From NCBI GenBank assembly GCA_902805475.1, contig CADCSX010000015.1:103220-167219 (forward strand): a stretch of 64,000 nucleotides of DNA, written 5' to 3'. The notes beneath the pieces are model-generated. The model did not search any database. It worked only from the letters and a program-made list of their open reading frames with translations, and had not been told where the DNA came from. The first letter of the stretch is position 1, and each line of letters starts with the position of its first letter. Position numbers and translations under genes: made by a program. Below are positions 11,616 to 24,100 of the stretch, piece by piece. The stretch is from Entonaema liquescens (lineage: Eukaryota; Ascomycota; Sordariomycetes; Xylariales; Xylariaceae).

Positions 11616-13900
11616 AATGGGCAATAATTCACCATTAAAATATTATAAAATATAATAAAATCACTATATATATATTATACTTTAAGAAATTTAAGATTTA
11701 AGGAATGGTTAATAATATTTAAAATATTTAAACTAAGATTATTGAAATTAATCAATTATTACCTGGAATAAAAAATATTATATAATTTATTCGTAGATAA
11801 TTATAATGTTTCGGGTAAAGATTTTAAAAATTTATTTAATTTCTTATATTTATATTATTTTTTACGATTAATATTTATAAAAATAATATTATTTTTATAT
11901 AAAATAACTTTTTTTACGGATAAAATTATAATATTAAAGTTTAAAATATTAAAGGGAAATAATATAACTTTTAATAAAATATTAAAAATAATTTACGAAA
12001 TGGGTATTTTTTAAAAACCATTTAAAATTAATAAAAAAATTGGATAAATTTTTATACTTTATTTTATTTTTAAAATAATTTATCCCGAAACGGATAAATT
12101 TAATTAATATTATTAAAATAACATATATTATAATAATATATAAAATTATTTTTAGTGGGAAACGGTTAATATAATGTAAATAAGTTTTAAAACCTTTCGA
12201 ATGGAAAAATAAATATAAATAAACATTTAATATTATTTATAAAAAGATTTAAATTTAAGTTATATATAATTTTAATATAATATATTAATTTCATTTATTA
12301 ATTAACGCATCATTAATAAGAATTAATGGTTTATTATTTTAATTAAAAGATCATTTAATAAAAATTACTATTATTAATAAATTAATAAATTTTATTTACT
12401 TAATAATATTTATATTTTTAAATTTTAAAATGTAAAAACCAAATATGTTATAAAAGAAAAAAAAATATTAAGTATTTTTAAATGTTTGGTTAAATGTTAA
12501 TAAGTAATTATTAAATTATAATGGTTAATAATAATTTATATTAATCATTTAAATATATTAAATGCGTTTGAAAATAACTTTAATGTAAAAGAATATATTA
12601 CAATTTAGTTAAAACGATTAAAAGAATATCACTTTATAGTATAATATTGATTAAATATAATCAAAATTATAAAAATAATAAATGGGTTATTACGGTTAAT
12701 AAGATTAATTATTTAATTGGTTAATAAAATCAATGACAAGAAATTCCCGTTTTTTTATTTAATAACAAAAGTTTAATTTAGAAATAAAAGTTAAAAACAC
12801 AAATTAATTAATATATTTATATTTAATTGTAACGAATAATGTAAATTAATTATGGGTAAAGTTAATAAAAACATATAATGATAATAATAATTATAAAAAT
12901 GTGGTGAAGTTTTTATTAAATGGATTAACTTTTATTTAATCTTTATTTAAAAATTAATAATAATTTATTAAAAAAGAATTATTAAAATATCATATTATAT
13001 AAAAATATTTAATAAACTTAAAAAATTCGGGGTAATATTTTAAATATTTAATGGAAATAAAGATAAATGTTATATTAAAATAAACTTATAAAAATCATGG
13101 TTATTATGTTATTGTAATAATTTTAAAAAATTTTATTAATAAATTTTAATAAAAAATAAAATAAAAATTTATTTTAATTTATTATTGTAAATATCCAATA
13201 TATATAAAAACTAAGTTATGATTATTAATGGGAATAGGAAATTATCGTATAATAGTAATAAATTTATAAAATCTAATAAAAATAAATACCATAAACCTTA
13301 TAACTCTTATAAAATTAAATAAAAGAAAATATATTTTATTAATTATTAATTATTTTTTAAAATTCTCAACAAAATTGGTTATTAATAAATTATTAATATT
13401 TACGGTAATAAAAATATAAGAAATGGTAACGGTAATTTTCGGGTATTTATAATAACTTTATATTGATAATACGATTTAATTTTTATTAATAATTATTAAA
13501 TAACACTTTTAATAAAAAAAAACCACGATCATGTATAAACTAGTAAATGTTTCGTATTTTTATAAATTAATTAAAAAATATATACGGAAATTTAAAACAT
13601 ATTTAAAAAAATAAATATTAATTATAAGATTTAAAGGATTAAATATTTAAATAATTAATTAAAATATATATACCATTAACGTTAACGAGAATAAATGTAT
13701 GGCAAATGAATAACTTTAATTTATCCTCGATAAAAATTATGTTTAAATGGTAAACACGTCCGGTAGTTTTTATTTTTTTTAAAATAAGCTTTAAAATATT
13801 ATTGGATAAATTAAATTATAAGTTATAACTAATGAAATAGCGATTTAAAGCTCGGTAAATAATAATTAAATATTTAGTGAAAAGAATTAAAAAAAATTAA
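11616..13900 (+). pseudogene. Gypsy pol: reverse transcriptase, RNase H, integrase remnants
   Basis: Reverse transcriptase (frame of 11616): G-Q-stop-F-T at 11619-11633, then a segment that fits L-P-Q-G-x-x-x-S-P after RIP. The catalytic F-V-D-D is at 11790-11801, where the second Asp codon is now AAT (Asn). A K-I-T-F-F and a G-N-N-I-T segment follow. RNase H (frame of 12193): P-F-E-W at 12193-12204, then N-A-S-L-I-R-I-N-G-L-L-F from 12304, matching the T-D-A-S motif. In another frame I-N-H-L-N-I-L at 12540-12560 fits T-D-H, ending in N-G-L-L-R-L. Integrase (frame of 13318): K-R-K-Y-I-L-L-I-I-N-Y-F at 13321-13356, the first Asp again read as Asn; I-D-N-T-I-stop-F at 13462-13482 fits D-N-G-T-Q-F. 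At least three frame changes show indels as well as RIP. The element cannot be active. Confidence 0.72.
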
Positions 13901-14341
13901 ATATATAATAAAAATTTATATAAAATTGGAAATTAAATATAAAAATATATTAATGATAAGGATAAGAAAATTAAATAATATCATTAATAAAGCCTTTTTA
14001 TAAAAAAATATAATAAATAACGTTTAAAAAAATTAATGTTTATTTAAAACGGATTATAAGAAATATTAAATATTATGTTAAATATGTTAATAAAAATTAT
14101 AAATTTTATAATAAAATGAAAATTAAAGAAAATATATATTAATAATTTCGAAACCGGTTATAATTAAAATTTAGGGAAAATTAATAATTATCCATTTTAG
14201 TTAAAAATTAAAATTATTTAATGTATAAAATTAAGATTTATCCTTTAAAATATATTTACTTATATTAATCTTTAATATATATTTTATTTGTATAAAAACC
14301 TTTTTTTTAACGAAAAACTAAATTATATTTTATTTCCCGGG

Positions 14342-14409
14342 TTTTATTTTAACTATTAAATATGAAAATTCGGGTTAAAAATTTTATATATATTTAAATT
14401 TTTAATATC
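14342..14409 (+). repeat. Possible 3' LTR fragment of the Gypsy element
   Basis: This is the partner of 9079-9150 (shared gttaaaa, atatatatttaaatt and ttaatat). It overlaps the start of a longer dispersed repeat (14374-14610), so it may be the 3' end or LTR of a family with several members in this window. Confidence 0.35.
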
Positions 14410-14610
14410 TTATTTTAACATCTATTAATATTTTTAATATTATATAAATCTTATATTAAATAAATAATTAATAATGATTTATACATTAAAATTAAAATTA
14501 TATTTTTAAAAAACTTATTTATTATAATTTAAATAATACCGTGCAATTTTTTTTAATTTATATATAATTTATTTAAATTTAAAAAACTTAAATATACGAA
14601 ATTTTTTACT
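14374..14610 (+). repeat. Dispersed repeat B, copy 1
   Basis: Matches 55614-55850 over about 235 bases with small gaps. Shared landmarks in order are tatttttaatattatat, cttatattaaataaa, attaataat, atttattata.tttaaataat and tttatttaaattta. A shorter copy is at 18990-19062. Copy 1 keeps a few C bases, such as accgtgc, that the 55-kb copy has lost. Confidence 0.65.
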
Positions 14611-15635
14611 TGGATTTTTATACCCCGTATAAACAAAACGTTATTAATTATTAAGATAAACTTTACGTAATCCCGCATTTTATTCTTATTTTCTTAATTT
14701 TTAAACTTTCTTTCTTTTTTTTTTTATTTTCTTTTTTATTTTTAAATTACTTTTCATTTTGATAATGTTTTTTACACATGCCATTACCATTAATTACAAA
14801 AATAATTATAATATGTACATACATATAATTACTTATTATCGTTACTTTAATAAAATAATTAAAATTTCTCTTTTAATTAACCGGGAAACTTTAACTAAAT
14901 TATTTAAAATAAAAATATATTATAATTTTATTTATTATATATTAAATTTATTTTATTTAATATTTTCAAATATAAATTTACTATTATAATTATTATTAAA
15001 AATATATAATATAATTAATGTTAAAAAGCGAAAAAAAATTATAATTTTATAAATATTATATATTTTTTATTACTTTATATTATATTAATATATAATAAAA
15101 TATTAATATTTTTTATATTTTTAAATTAATCATTTTACGTAACGAATTGTTAATTAAAAATTATATAAAACTTATAAAAATTATGTAAATGCGATTAAAA
15201 TTAATATAAATTTAAATAAAATTTATATTAAATATATTTAATAAACGTAAAATTAAAAAATAATTAATTTTTAAAATTATTTAATATTTATATTAATACG
15301 TTTTATTATACATTATACTTCTTTTAACTTTAATAAGTTTAATATAAAAAGATTAATATTTATATAATAATATATAAATTTTATTTTAATATTTTTTTTA
15401 ACAAATTCTATATATGAAAAAAAAAATGTAGCTTAATAAAAAATTTTTTTTAAAAATATTTAAATTAAAAAAAAAATTATTTAAAATAATTATAAAGTAT
15501 ATTAATGTTTATATATGTAATTTAATTATTATTTAATATTATAACAAATTTCATTATTTTTTTATATTATATTTATAATTAAATAAAAAATAAAATTATA
15601 TAATGATTAATTAAAAATTATCTTAACTTACAATT
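14611..15635. other. Mixed block with a T/C tract; one doubtful open frame
   Basis: A pyrimidine-rich tract of T with scattered C runs from about 14692 to 14757. After it, 14775-14835 keeps several CA and TG pairs (acacatgcc, atgtacatacat), so it looks less mutated than its surroundings. A 76-codon frame at 14759-14989 (TTG start) is very rich in Ile, Asn and Tyr and has no recognisable motif. I do not call it a gene. The rest is A/T sequence with no feature. Confidence 0.3.
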
Positions 15636-15714
15636 AAATGTGTCACGGTTGGGAGTCACGGTCAAGAGTCATGTAGATGATTGGCGAAGCTAGTCACCTA
15701 CCTGACTTAGTACT

Positions 15715-15721
15715 TGAGTCA
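15715..15721. promoter_or_regulatory. TGAGTCA, AP-1/Gcn4-type site in the LTR
   Basis: TGAGTCA is the core site of Gcn4/CpcA-type bZIP activators of fungal amino-acid control. GAGTCA also occurs at 15653-15658 and 15666-15671. The full site lies 8 bp upstream of the TATA palindrome, a spacing that fits an LTR promoter. Whether it works is inference. Confidence 0.4.
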
Positions 15722-15728
15722 AGACTTA

Positions 15729-15746
15729 GCCTTATATATATAAGGC
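15729..15746. promoter_or_regulatory. TATA box inside an 18-bp perfect palindrome
   Basis: gccttatatatataaggc equals its own reverse complement. It holds the only TATA-like element in the LTR, so it is the likely core promoter and could act in either direction. Confidence 0.5.
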
Positions 15747-15835
15747 CTTGCAATATGCTATAAGGCTCTTGATGTTTTAGGTTCCCTAGAACATCATTTT
15801 CTTCTTTAGCGACTTTTTGGTTTCGTGATAAAATG

Positions 15836-18800
15836 CTTACATATTTGTATATTATAAATATATTAAATCTAAAAATACGTTTTTAATTATTTAAAATTTA
15901 ATCTCGGTTTAGATTTTCTTTTAATTTTTTAATCTTAATTATTATCGTTTTTATTATTTAATAAATTATTATTATTATTACTTGATGAATTTAAATAATT
16001 TTTAATAATTGAAAAATTATAATAACTAAATTTTGTTTTTATTATAATAACGTTTTATTATTATTTAATTATATTAAATTATAAAAAAAAATTTAAACGA
16101 ATAATACTTTTATTTTAATATTCGTAAAATGTAATTTATTAATGTTTTATTTAACTTTTATAAGTTTATTTAATGGGATAGTAATTTTAATCTTTTTTAT
16201 TTTTTAATAATTATAATAATAATAATTATAAATAGATATTTTTATAAATATAATAAAAAGTATAAGGTATTTAATAAATTTTAATAATAAAGTTATTTAA
16301 AACGTTATATTATATAAAATTATAAAACCACGATTTTATATATATTAATAATAATAATATTATTATTATTAAAGTAAAACGTAAATATATAAATATATTA
16401 AATTATAATAAATAAATAATTATTAATATAAAAAGTAAATATTAAATAAAAATTTAATAAGTTTATATTATTAAATTATCCCGTACTTTTATATTTATAA
16501 TTTTTAAGTTAATTAAATTATTTTGTTATTAATTATATTAATAAGTATTTATAATTTTTATATTTTAAATATATGTAAAAAAAAAGATTAAAAAAAATCG
16601 AAATTTAATTTTAATTATTATAATTTTGTTAAAGTTAATTGAAATAATAAAAATTTATAAATATTGGATTAAAAAGGAGTAAAAAAATGTTATAATAATT
16701 AAGCGGTGGGCGTTATAATAATAAATAAGTATTTAATTTAGTAATTAATTTAATTGTATTAATTATGCCGGTGGATAAGTTATTTCTTTATTAATCTTTT
16801 TTTTAAAACTTTAATTAATATTATAAATTTATATTTACTTTTAATAAATATTTTATTAAAGTTAATAATATTTTAATTATTATAGTTTATTTCGGATAGG
16901 TTAATTACTATTTTATTTTTATTATTTTTATTAATAATTATTTACGGATTATCTTAAATATTTAACAAAATAATTAAAGTTTTTTACCGATATTTTATAA
17001 TGTTAAATAAAGTTAAAATAATAAATTTTAATTATTAATTTTTAAAATATATGCATTAATTACTTAAATATTTATTATTTAAACATTAATCTTTTAAACA
17101 TTAATTAATTAAATATTATATAATGAAATATTATAAATATTAACCCTTTAAATATTAAAATTTAAAAAATTAAATCCTTTAATTTTATTTTATTTACAAA
17201 AATTTAAAAAAAAATAATCGAAAAAAGCTATTTTATTAATTATTAAAAAAAAATATTTATATATTTATAAAAAAAGTAAAAAAATAGGTATATTAAAATA
17301 ATAAAGGAAATAATTGTAAATAAATATATTAAATAAATAATAAATATAAATATAAATAAATATATTATATTAATAAAAAATATTAATTTAAATATAAAAA
17401 GATAAGATTAAATATAAGTTGGGGTATAAAATAAAGAAATTATAAATCTTTTTTATATTTTTACTTTTTTTAATAAAAAATATATAAAGGTTAAATAAAA
17501 TAATTAATAAATAAAATATAAATAAAAAAAAACGGTTAATAAAAGATAATCTTTTCTAAGTTAATTTTTATAAAAATATAATTAATAAATAATAAAAATA
17601 GTAAAAGAAAAATAATAATAATAATTTAAATAAAAAATATATTATATATTAAATTTCGTAATATATTATTAATTATTTAAAACGCCTTGTAATATTAAAA
17701 TAAAAATTATTAATAGGTATTTTTAAAGTAATATACTTTATTTTTTAAAGTTGTTAATTAATTGGAAAAACTTAAAAGTAAAGCGGAATTTTAAACTTAA
17801 AGTAACTTTTATTAAATAAATATTTTATTTAAAAAAAATAAAAGTAAAATATGGTAAAAAAAATAATAATAATTTTTGGTATTAAAAATAATAGTAATTT
17901 TTAATATTAAATTTAAAATTGAAAAAAACGAAAAAATAAAAAAAAGATAAAAATAAAAAAATATTTTTAATTAATAAAAAATCTTATATAAATATATTAT
18001 TTTTATTATTTAATTATAAGTAAAATTATAATTCTTTTTTTAAAATTATATTTTTAATTATTAATAAAGTGGTTATAAATAAAATTAAAATTTTTTAATT
18101 AACTATTTTTTTATTAATTTTAATAAAAAATTATTTATAAATTTTATTTTATATTATTTCCATCCCTTTAAACTATTTTATATATAAAATAATAATTTAA
18201 CTAATAAAAATAATTAATATTAATTAAAGAATATATAAATTTATATTAAAAAAATATATATTAAAAAATATATTATATCTTATTATATAATATATTATAT
18301 TATATTTTAATATTATTTTATAAATTAAAAATAATTATATATATTTATATAAATTACGTAAAATTATATATTATTATATAAAATATATTAATTTAATATT
18401 TAAAAACTTTATAATATTTAATAATAAAATATATATATATATTAAATTAATTTAATTTAAAATAAGATATAAATTTTTTAAAATATAAAGATTAAAGTTT
18501 TTTCGTTATAAAGTTTCAAGATTTTTATAATTTTTGCTTAAAATATAATTTAAAATATATATTAATTTTAATTATATTTAATTTAATACGTTGTGTAAAT
18601 TTGGTAAAAAGTAAGTTCGGATTATTTTTAAAAACTATATATAATATATTAAATTTAATTAAATAAGTATTTTTAATAATTTTTTTTTATAAAATTAATT
18701 TTAATATTTATATGTTATTTAATCCCCGAGGTTTATATATATAAAAAGGTACAAAATGTGTAATTTTAAGGTAATAATAGTAATAACATATTATAATAAT

Positions 18801-18989
18801 TTTAAAAATTAAATATTATAAAAATGTATAAGTTTTAAACTTAAATATTAAAGAAAATATATATTTTAAAAAAAATATAAAAATAAAAAAATGTTTAAAT
18901 AAATAAAGGTGTCTTCGTTTATTAAGGAAATATATTTAATAAAATAAAAGGGAATTTTTATAAGATTTTATAATAACTTAAATTTACAA
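15836..18989. other. RIP-degraded block, no gene resolved
   Basis: A/T sequence with G kept on the plus strand from about 15900 to 17900. At 16700-16770 a patch keeps gcggtgggcg and gccggtgg, the highest local G/C here outside the LTR, but no frame could be named. From 17900 to 18500 it is nearly pure A/T. A faintly less mutated stretch at 18480-18780 includes cgttgtgtaaatttgg. Confidence 0.3.
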
Positions 18990-19062
18990 GTTAAAAATTT
19001 TATATATATTTAAATTTTTAATATTTAATTTTAATAACATTTATAATATACTTATATAATTT
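18990..19062 (+). repeat. Dispersed repeat B, short copy
   Basis: Shares gttaaaaattttatatat and atttaaatttttaatat with 14374-14423, in the same orientation, then diverges after about 70 bases. Confidence 0.5.
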
Positions 19063-20472
19063 TTATTATTTTATTTTTTTAATTTTTTTGTAAAAGAAAT
19101 ATTATTATAATTTTGTATTTTTTTATAATATTTTTATTAAATTTTATTAATTAATTAATTTAATTTACTGTTTTAAATAATAAATATAATTATATTTAAT
19201 ATTAAAAAAATAAAGTAAAATTGTTAATATAATTTTCCAATTTAAAAATTATTTTTTATATTTTATTAATATTATTATAAATTTTTTAACCAATTAAATC
19301 TTTAAAATTGCTCCGTAATTAATAGCATTTTTCTTCGTTATATTATTGTATTAAATTTATAAAAAATATAAATAATATAAAAAAGTTATATAAAATGTAT
19401 TTTATTAAATAATACTAATTATTAATATTTTTACTTAATAATAAAATAAGTTAATTAATTTTATAAAAAATTTATTAAATGTATATAAATATATAATTAA
19501 TTAATTAAAAATTAAGTTTATTTATAATTTATAATCCGGTAATACTTTAACCTTTTATTTTATTATAAATAATATTTATATTTTTTATAATAATAATTTT
19601 ATATATATATTTTTTAAATAAAATATTTATATAAATAAAAGGTTTTTTTTTAAATTTTTTTAATTTTTTTTTTATTTTTTATTTTAATTTTAATAATTAT
19701 ATTTTTATTTTATCTTATTGACTTATTTTTTTATAATACTTTGCTGTAATTAAGCTTAATAAAATAAAGTTATAAATGTTATTTATACTTAAAATATATA
19801 ATTTATTTTTTATTAATTAAAGTTAAAACCTTTAATATTACGCAATTTAATATTTTATAATAATTTTTTTAACTTTATAATTAATTTTTTAATTGTTAAA
19901 AAAATAATTTAAATTTTATTATATTTATATTTTTAAATTCCTTTATTTATAATGCGAAACGATAGGTTAAAAACGAGTTCCATAAAGCTTATATTAATAA
20001 ACATTGTGCTTTATTAATACCAACATTAAATACTTTAATAATTTTAATTAATTTATTAAATAAATTATACATAAATTATTAATTACTTTTCGTTAATTTT
20101 TTTTTTAATACTTAATCTTTTCCATTAACAAGTTTTATAATTAATTTTATAAAGTTTTTTTTTTATCATTACATTAAATTAAACATTATTATTTTAAAAG
20201 AAATATGTTATTTTTATTGTTTCCGAAATTATTTAAATAATTGTTAATTAAGTTTAAATTGTTTTAATATATTGGTAATTTATTTAAATACCATTAACAT
20301 ATATTATAAAATTATTTTTATATATTTATATAAATTTTTATTTTTTTAACTTTTTTATAACATTAATTAATTATGTTAATTTTTTTATAATAATAAATAA
20401 TATTATTTAATATTTTATTATTATATTTAATAAATTTTTACGTATAAATATTATTTATTTTTTTATATTAAT
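19063..20472. other. RIP-degraded block, no gene resolved
   Basis: A/T-rich sequence with a few G/C islands, for example cgaaacgataggttaaaaac near 19955-19974. No motif, repeat or frame is supported. Confidence 0.3.
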
Positions 20473-21110
20473 TGGAGTTAATTTCATTATTAAAATAAAA
20501 TTTTAGTATTAAAATGGAGGATTAAATAAGTTATTATGGTAAAAGAGTTTTATAAAAGATTTAAAATTGTTTTTATAAAAGTTTTTGAAGAAATAATGGT
20601 TTTGGAATTAAAAAATAATAAAAAAAAGAATTAATTTAAAAAAGATTATATTAAAGCTTTTAAGGATAATAATTATAATAACAGCAAAAAAATGTAAGTT
20701 ATACGGAAAAATATAAAAGGAAAAAAGAAAAAACGCGTAATAAATTTTAACCGTTAAATAAATATAATTTGCTAAATAATCATTAATTTTTAAATAAATA
20801 ATAATTATTAAGTTAAATTAAATTATTAAGTAAATATTGGATATTAAATAAATTTTAATTATTAAGTAAATATAAATTATTAAATAGAAGTTAAAAAAGA
20901 AAATATATTTATAAATTTAAATATAAATTTAAATATAAATAATTTATATAAAAAAGATAAAATAAGTTTTAAAAATAACTTAATAAGTAACTTTAAAAAT
21001 TTTTAAAATTAAAATAATAATAATTTTAGTAATAATTTCAGTAGCAGTTTTTATAATGTTAAAAAAGAATTACGTAATAATTTTTATAAAAAAGGTTTTT
21101 TTTATTAAGT
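20473..21110 (+). pseudogene. Gag-like coding remnant with Gln/Asn-rich repeats, unidentified
   Basis: The frame starting at 20512 reads a basic, Lys- and Asn-rich protein broken almost only by TAA. It contains W-R-I-K, E-F-Y-K-R-F-K, E-E-I-M-V-L-E-L-K and K-G-K-K-K-K-R-V. A hexapeptide repeat follows at 20767-20892, then an Asn/Ser tract (N-F-S-N-N-F-S-S-S, about 21020-21055). In each repeat the third codon is TAA, as expected if CAA (Gln) was mutated. A charged region followed by a Gln/Asn-rich tail is common in gag proteins of fungal LTR elements, but there is no zinc knuckle and no pol was found next to it. A host gene with a Q-rich tail is possible. Confidence 0.4.
20767..20892 (+). repeat. 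18-bp tandem repeat, seven units (hexapeptide ladder)
   Basis: Units begin at 20767, 20785, 20803, 20821, 20839, 20857 and 20875 with no indel. The best conserved form is aattattaagtaaatat plus one base. In frame it reads N-Y-stop-V/I-N-x, with TAA at codon 3 of every unit, which fits an ancestral N-Y-Q-V-N-x. Confidence 0.85.
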
Positions 21111-24100
21111 TTAAGTTTTACTTAATTATATCTGTTATATTATATAATCTTTTATTTAATAAGTTAATGTAAGCTATTTAATTTATTTTTAATAATATTA
21201 ACTTTTTCTAATTTAATAATTTTATTAAATCTTTTTTAAAACGGAGATAAGTTTGTTTAAAAAATATTAAATTTATTTTATAAACTAATTAATAATTATT
21301 TTATATTTTAATTAATTTTATTATTATTATATTATAGGATTAATAACATTTTAAAATATTTAAATTATTATATTATAAAATCCTTTAACGTATTTTTAAT
21401 ATAATTATATATTTTAAATATTAATATAATATAATTTTATATTAATATATTTTTTTTCCTTTATTATTAATTGTATTGTTTATTAATTATTGTTAAAAAT
21501 TCTTTATTTTTTAACTATTTTTAATTTAATATTTTTAAATAAATATTAAAAAATATTTTTTTTATAACTTTTTTCGTAATTATAAATTTAATTTTCGTAA
21601 TTAACGTTAATATTATTATTTGTTAAATAATTTTTTATATTATTTATTTATTAAATACCGAAATAATATAATTATAAAATAAATATATTATTTTATAATC
21701 GTTAATAAATAACACATTTTTAATTATAAATAATAATTTAAATTTCCATATTTAATATAAGGTTTCCATTTAATATATAAATACTTAATAATTTAGTTAA
21801 TTATTTTTAATTATTAAAAAGTAAATTTAATAAAATAATATAAAAATTGTAATTTTACATATATTACTTTTAAATATATTATTATATTATAGTTTTAAGA
21901 TAGTTATATATGTTTTTATTATATTTAAATTATATTATTTAAAATATTAAAAAAATTAATTTTTTAATATTTTTATTAAGAAACTCTTAATTATATATTA
22001 ATAAATTTAATTTATAATCCTTAACTTAATTTTTTAATACCATTAATTAGTTAATAATAATAATTTTAAATTTGAATCTTTTTTATATGTTTATTAAATA
22101 TATTAATTTCGTTTTTTATAAATATATTAATAATTAAAATATTATTATTATATTTAAATATTTAAGTTTATATATTTTTAACTTAAAATATTAACTAATT
22201 TAATTAATTATTTGGTTTATTTTTAATAAAATGTTTTTGTACATTTTATTAAGAAATGTGTTAATTATAATAAAATTTAAATATTTATTTAATATAATTT
22301 ATATTTATAATATTTTATTATATTTTATAAAAAAATTAAATAAATTTTAAAATATTTTTTAAAATATTTATAAAAAAAAACGTTTAAATTTCTTTTTTAA
22401 AATAATATATTTTATATTTAATTGCAAATTTTTTTTTAATCTTTATTTCCGTAACGTTTTATTTAAAAACGTTTAAAATATTAAATTTTAGATAATTTAA
22501 TTTTAAATATTATAAATCTTTTATATTTTTATTTTCTAATTAAAATATAAATGTTTTTTTTATTAAGGTTAATATAAAATAAGTTATAATATTAGTTATT
22601 TTATTATTATATAATATATATATAATAAATATATAAAAAAACTATAAATAACTTATATTTAAAAAAATTATATATAAATTAAAAAGAATTATATAATATT
22701 ATTAAAGTTATAATAAATAATAAATTATTTAATTTTAATATATAAGTTATTATTAATTCTTTATTTAATATTAATTTTATATAATATTAAAAATATTTAT
22801 AAACAAAATATTATAATTTATTTAATATATTTTTATATAATATAAATTCCTTATTAAAAATATAATTATTTAATATTAATTTTATAACTTTTATAATTTT
22901 AATGATTTATATTTTTTTTAAATATTATATTAAAATTTATATTTGAAATATTTAATTTCCGTTTTTTTAATTATTTTATTTGGAAGATTTTATATTTAAA
23001 TTTCATTTTATAAAAGTAATAAAATCTTTATTTAATTTTTTTTTTATATAAGTTAATATAAGTCCTTATTTATTTTATTTATTTATATTATATAATGTTA
23101 TATGTAAAATAAAACGGGTAAATTATAAAGCTTTTAATTAATAATGGTAAAGGATATACTAAATTAAATTTACTATATAAAATTTATTAAATTATATTTT
23201 ATTATTTTTATTTTATTTTAATGCGTTAATTTAATTATATTGGTTAACTTATAATTTGGAAATAATGGTTTATATTTTGGAAGTATTAATTTAAAATTAA
23301 AAAAGAATTAATATTAAAATATTAAATAAAAAGTTATGAATAATAAAAAAAATAATAAATATATATAAATAATTTAAATTAATATATATATTTATTTTTT
23401 AAATATGTTAAGAAATAATTTAAATATTAATTTTAAGTTAAAAATTTTATTTAAAATTTTTTTAAAATAAAAAAATTGTTTTATATATATAGCTTTAATT
23501 TTAAAATTATAATTATTTGTAATATAGTAAAATTATTACCTTATTATTTAATTTACCTTATTATAATTTAATTTTAATAATATTTATATTATTAATAATA
23601 TTTATTTAAAAAATTAAAACTTTTATATATATATAATAAAATTAAAAATAAAAAAAATAAATATATAATATTTATAAAATTATAAGGTTAGTTTATTAAT
23701 TAGTATATATAATATTAAATATTTTTAATAAAAATTAATAAAAATAATTAAAAATAAATAACTTAAATAAAAATAAATAAAAAAAATATATTATAAATAA
23801 AATTATAATGGATATATAAATCTTTATAATTATTTAGGGTTATTTTATTAATGATTTTAAGGATATAAATTATATTATTAATATAATTATAATAAAATAT
23901 TATATAATAATATAATATAAAATTATTTATATGATAATAAAAAAGATAAAAATTATAATTAAATATGATAAAAGTAAAATATATAATAAATAATAAAAAC
24001 TAAAAATAAATAGTAATTTAAAAATATTATAAAAATTTTGAAAATAAAAAAAATAAATAAAAAAGGAAAAAAGTTTTATTTAAAGTTAAGAGGAAAATTA

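Larger units (their letters stand above)
9079..14409 (+). mobile_element. Ty3/Gypsy LTR retrotransposon, RIP-degraded
   Basis: A block of about 5.3 kb, G-rich on the plus strand, bounded by two short homologous segments that may be LTR remains. Reverse transcriptase, RNase H and integrase remnants follow in that order from 11616 to about 13650; this is the Ty3/Gypsy order, whereas Copia has integrase first. The first 2.4 kb should hold gag and protease, but I could read no motif there. The complete gene order and strong mutation suggest an old full-length copy that was RIPed in place. Confidence 0.65.
15641..15830. mobile_element. Solo LTR that escaped RIP
   Basis: A sharply bounded 190-bp segment of ordinary composition lies in almost pure A/T. 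It begins TGTCACGG and ends TCGTGATA, an imperfect inverted repeat; two C-to-T changes from CCGTGACA would make the ends perfect and give the classic TG...CA. The five bases aaatg occur directly on both sides (15636-15640 and 15831-15835), a perfect target duplication of LTR-element size. There is no coding capacity. Inside are two GTCACGGT copies (15642 and 15655), three GAGTCA motifs and a TATA palindrome. Family knowledge: RIP in Neurospora needs repeats of several hundred bases, so a 190-bp solo LTR would be spared, as would a recent insertion. Copia versus Gypsy cannot be decided. A MITE with 5-bp duplications is the alternative. Confidence 0.75.
15636..15835. repeat. 5-bp target site duplication (aaatg) around the solo LTR
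   Basis: aaatg at 15636-15640 is repeated exactly at 15831-15835, directly abutting both ends of the 190-bp element. It shows the insertion has not been rearranged and that neither copy has mutated since. Confidence 0.75.

Noticed and set aside
14759..14989. 76-codon open frame on the plus strand
   Set aside because: TTG start and Ile/Asn/Tyr-rich composition, with no family features; kept only as a note in the block description.
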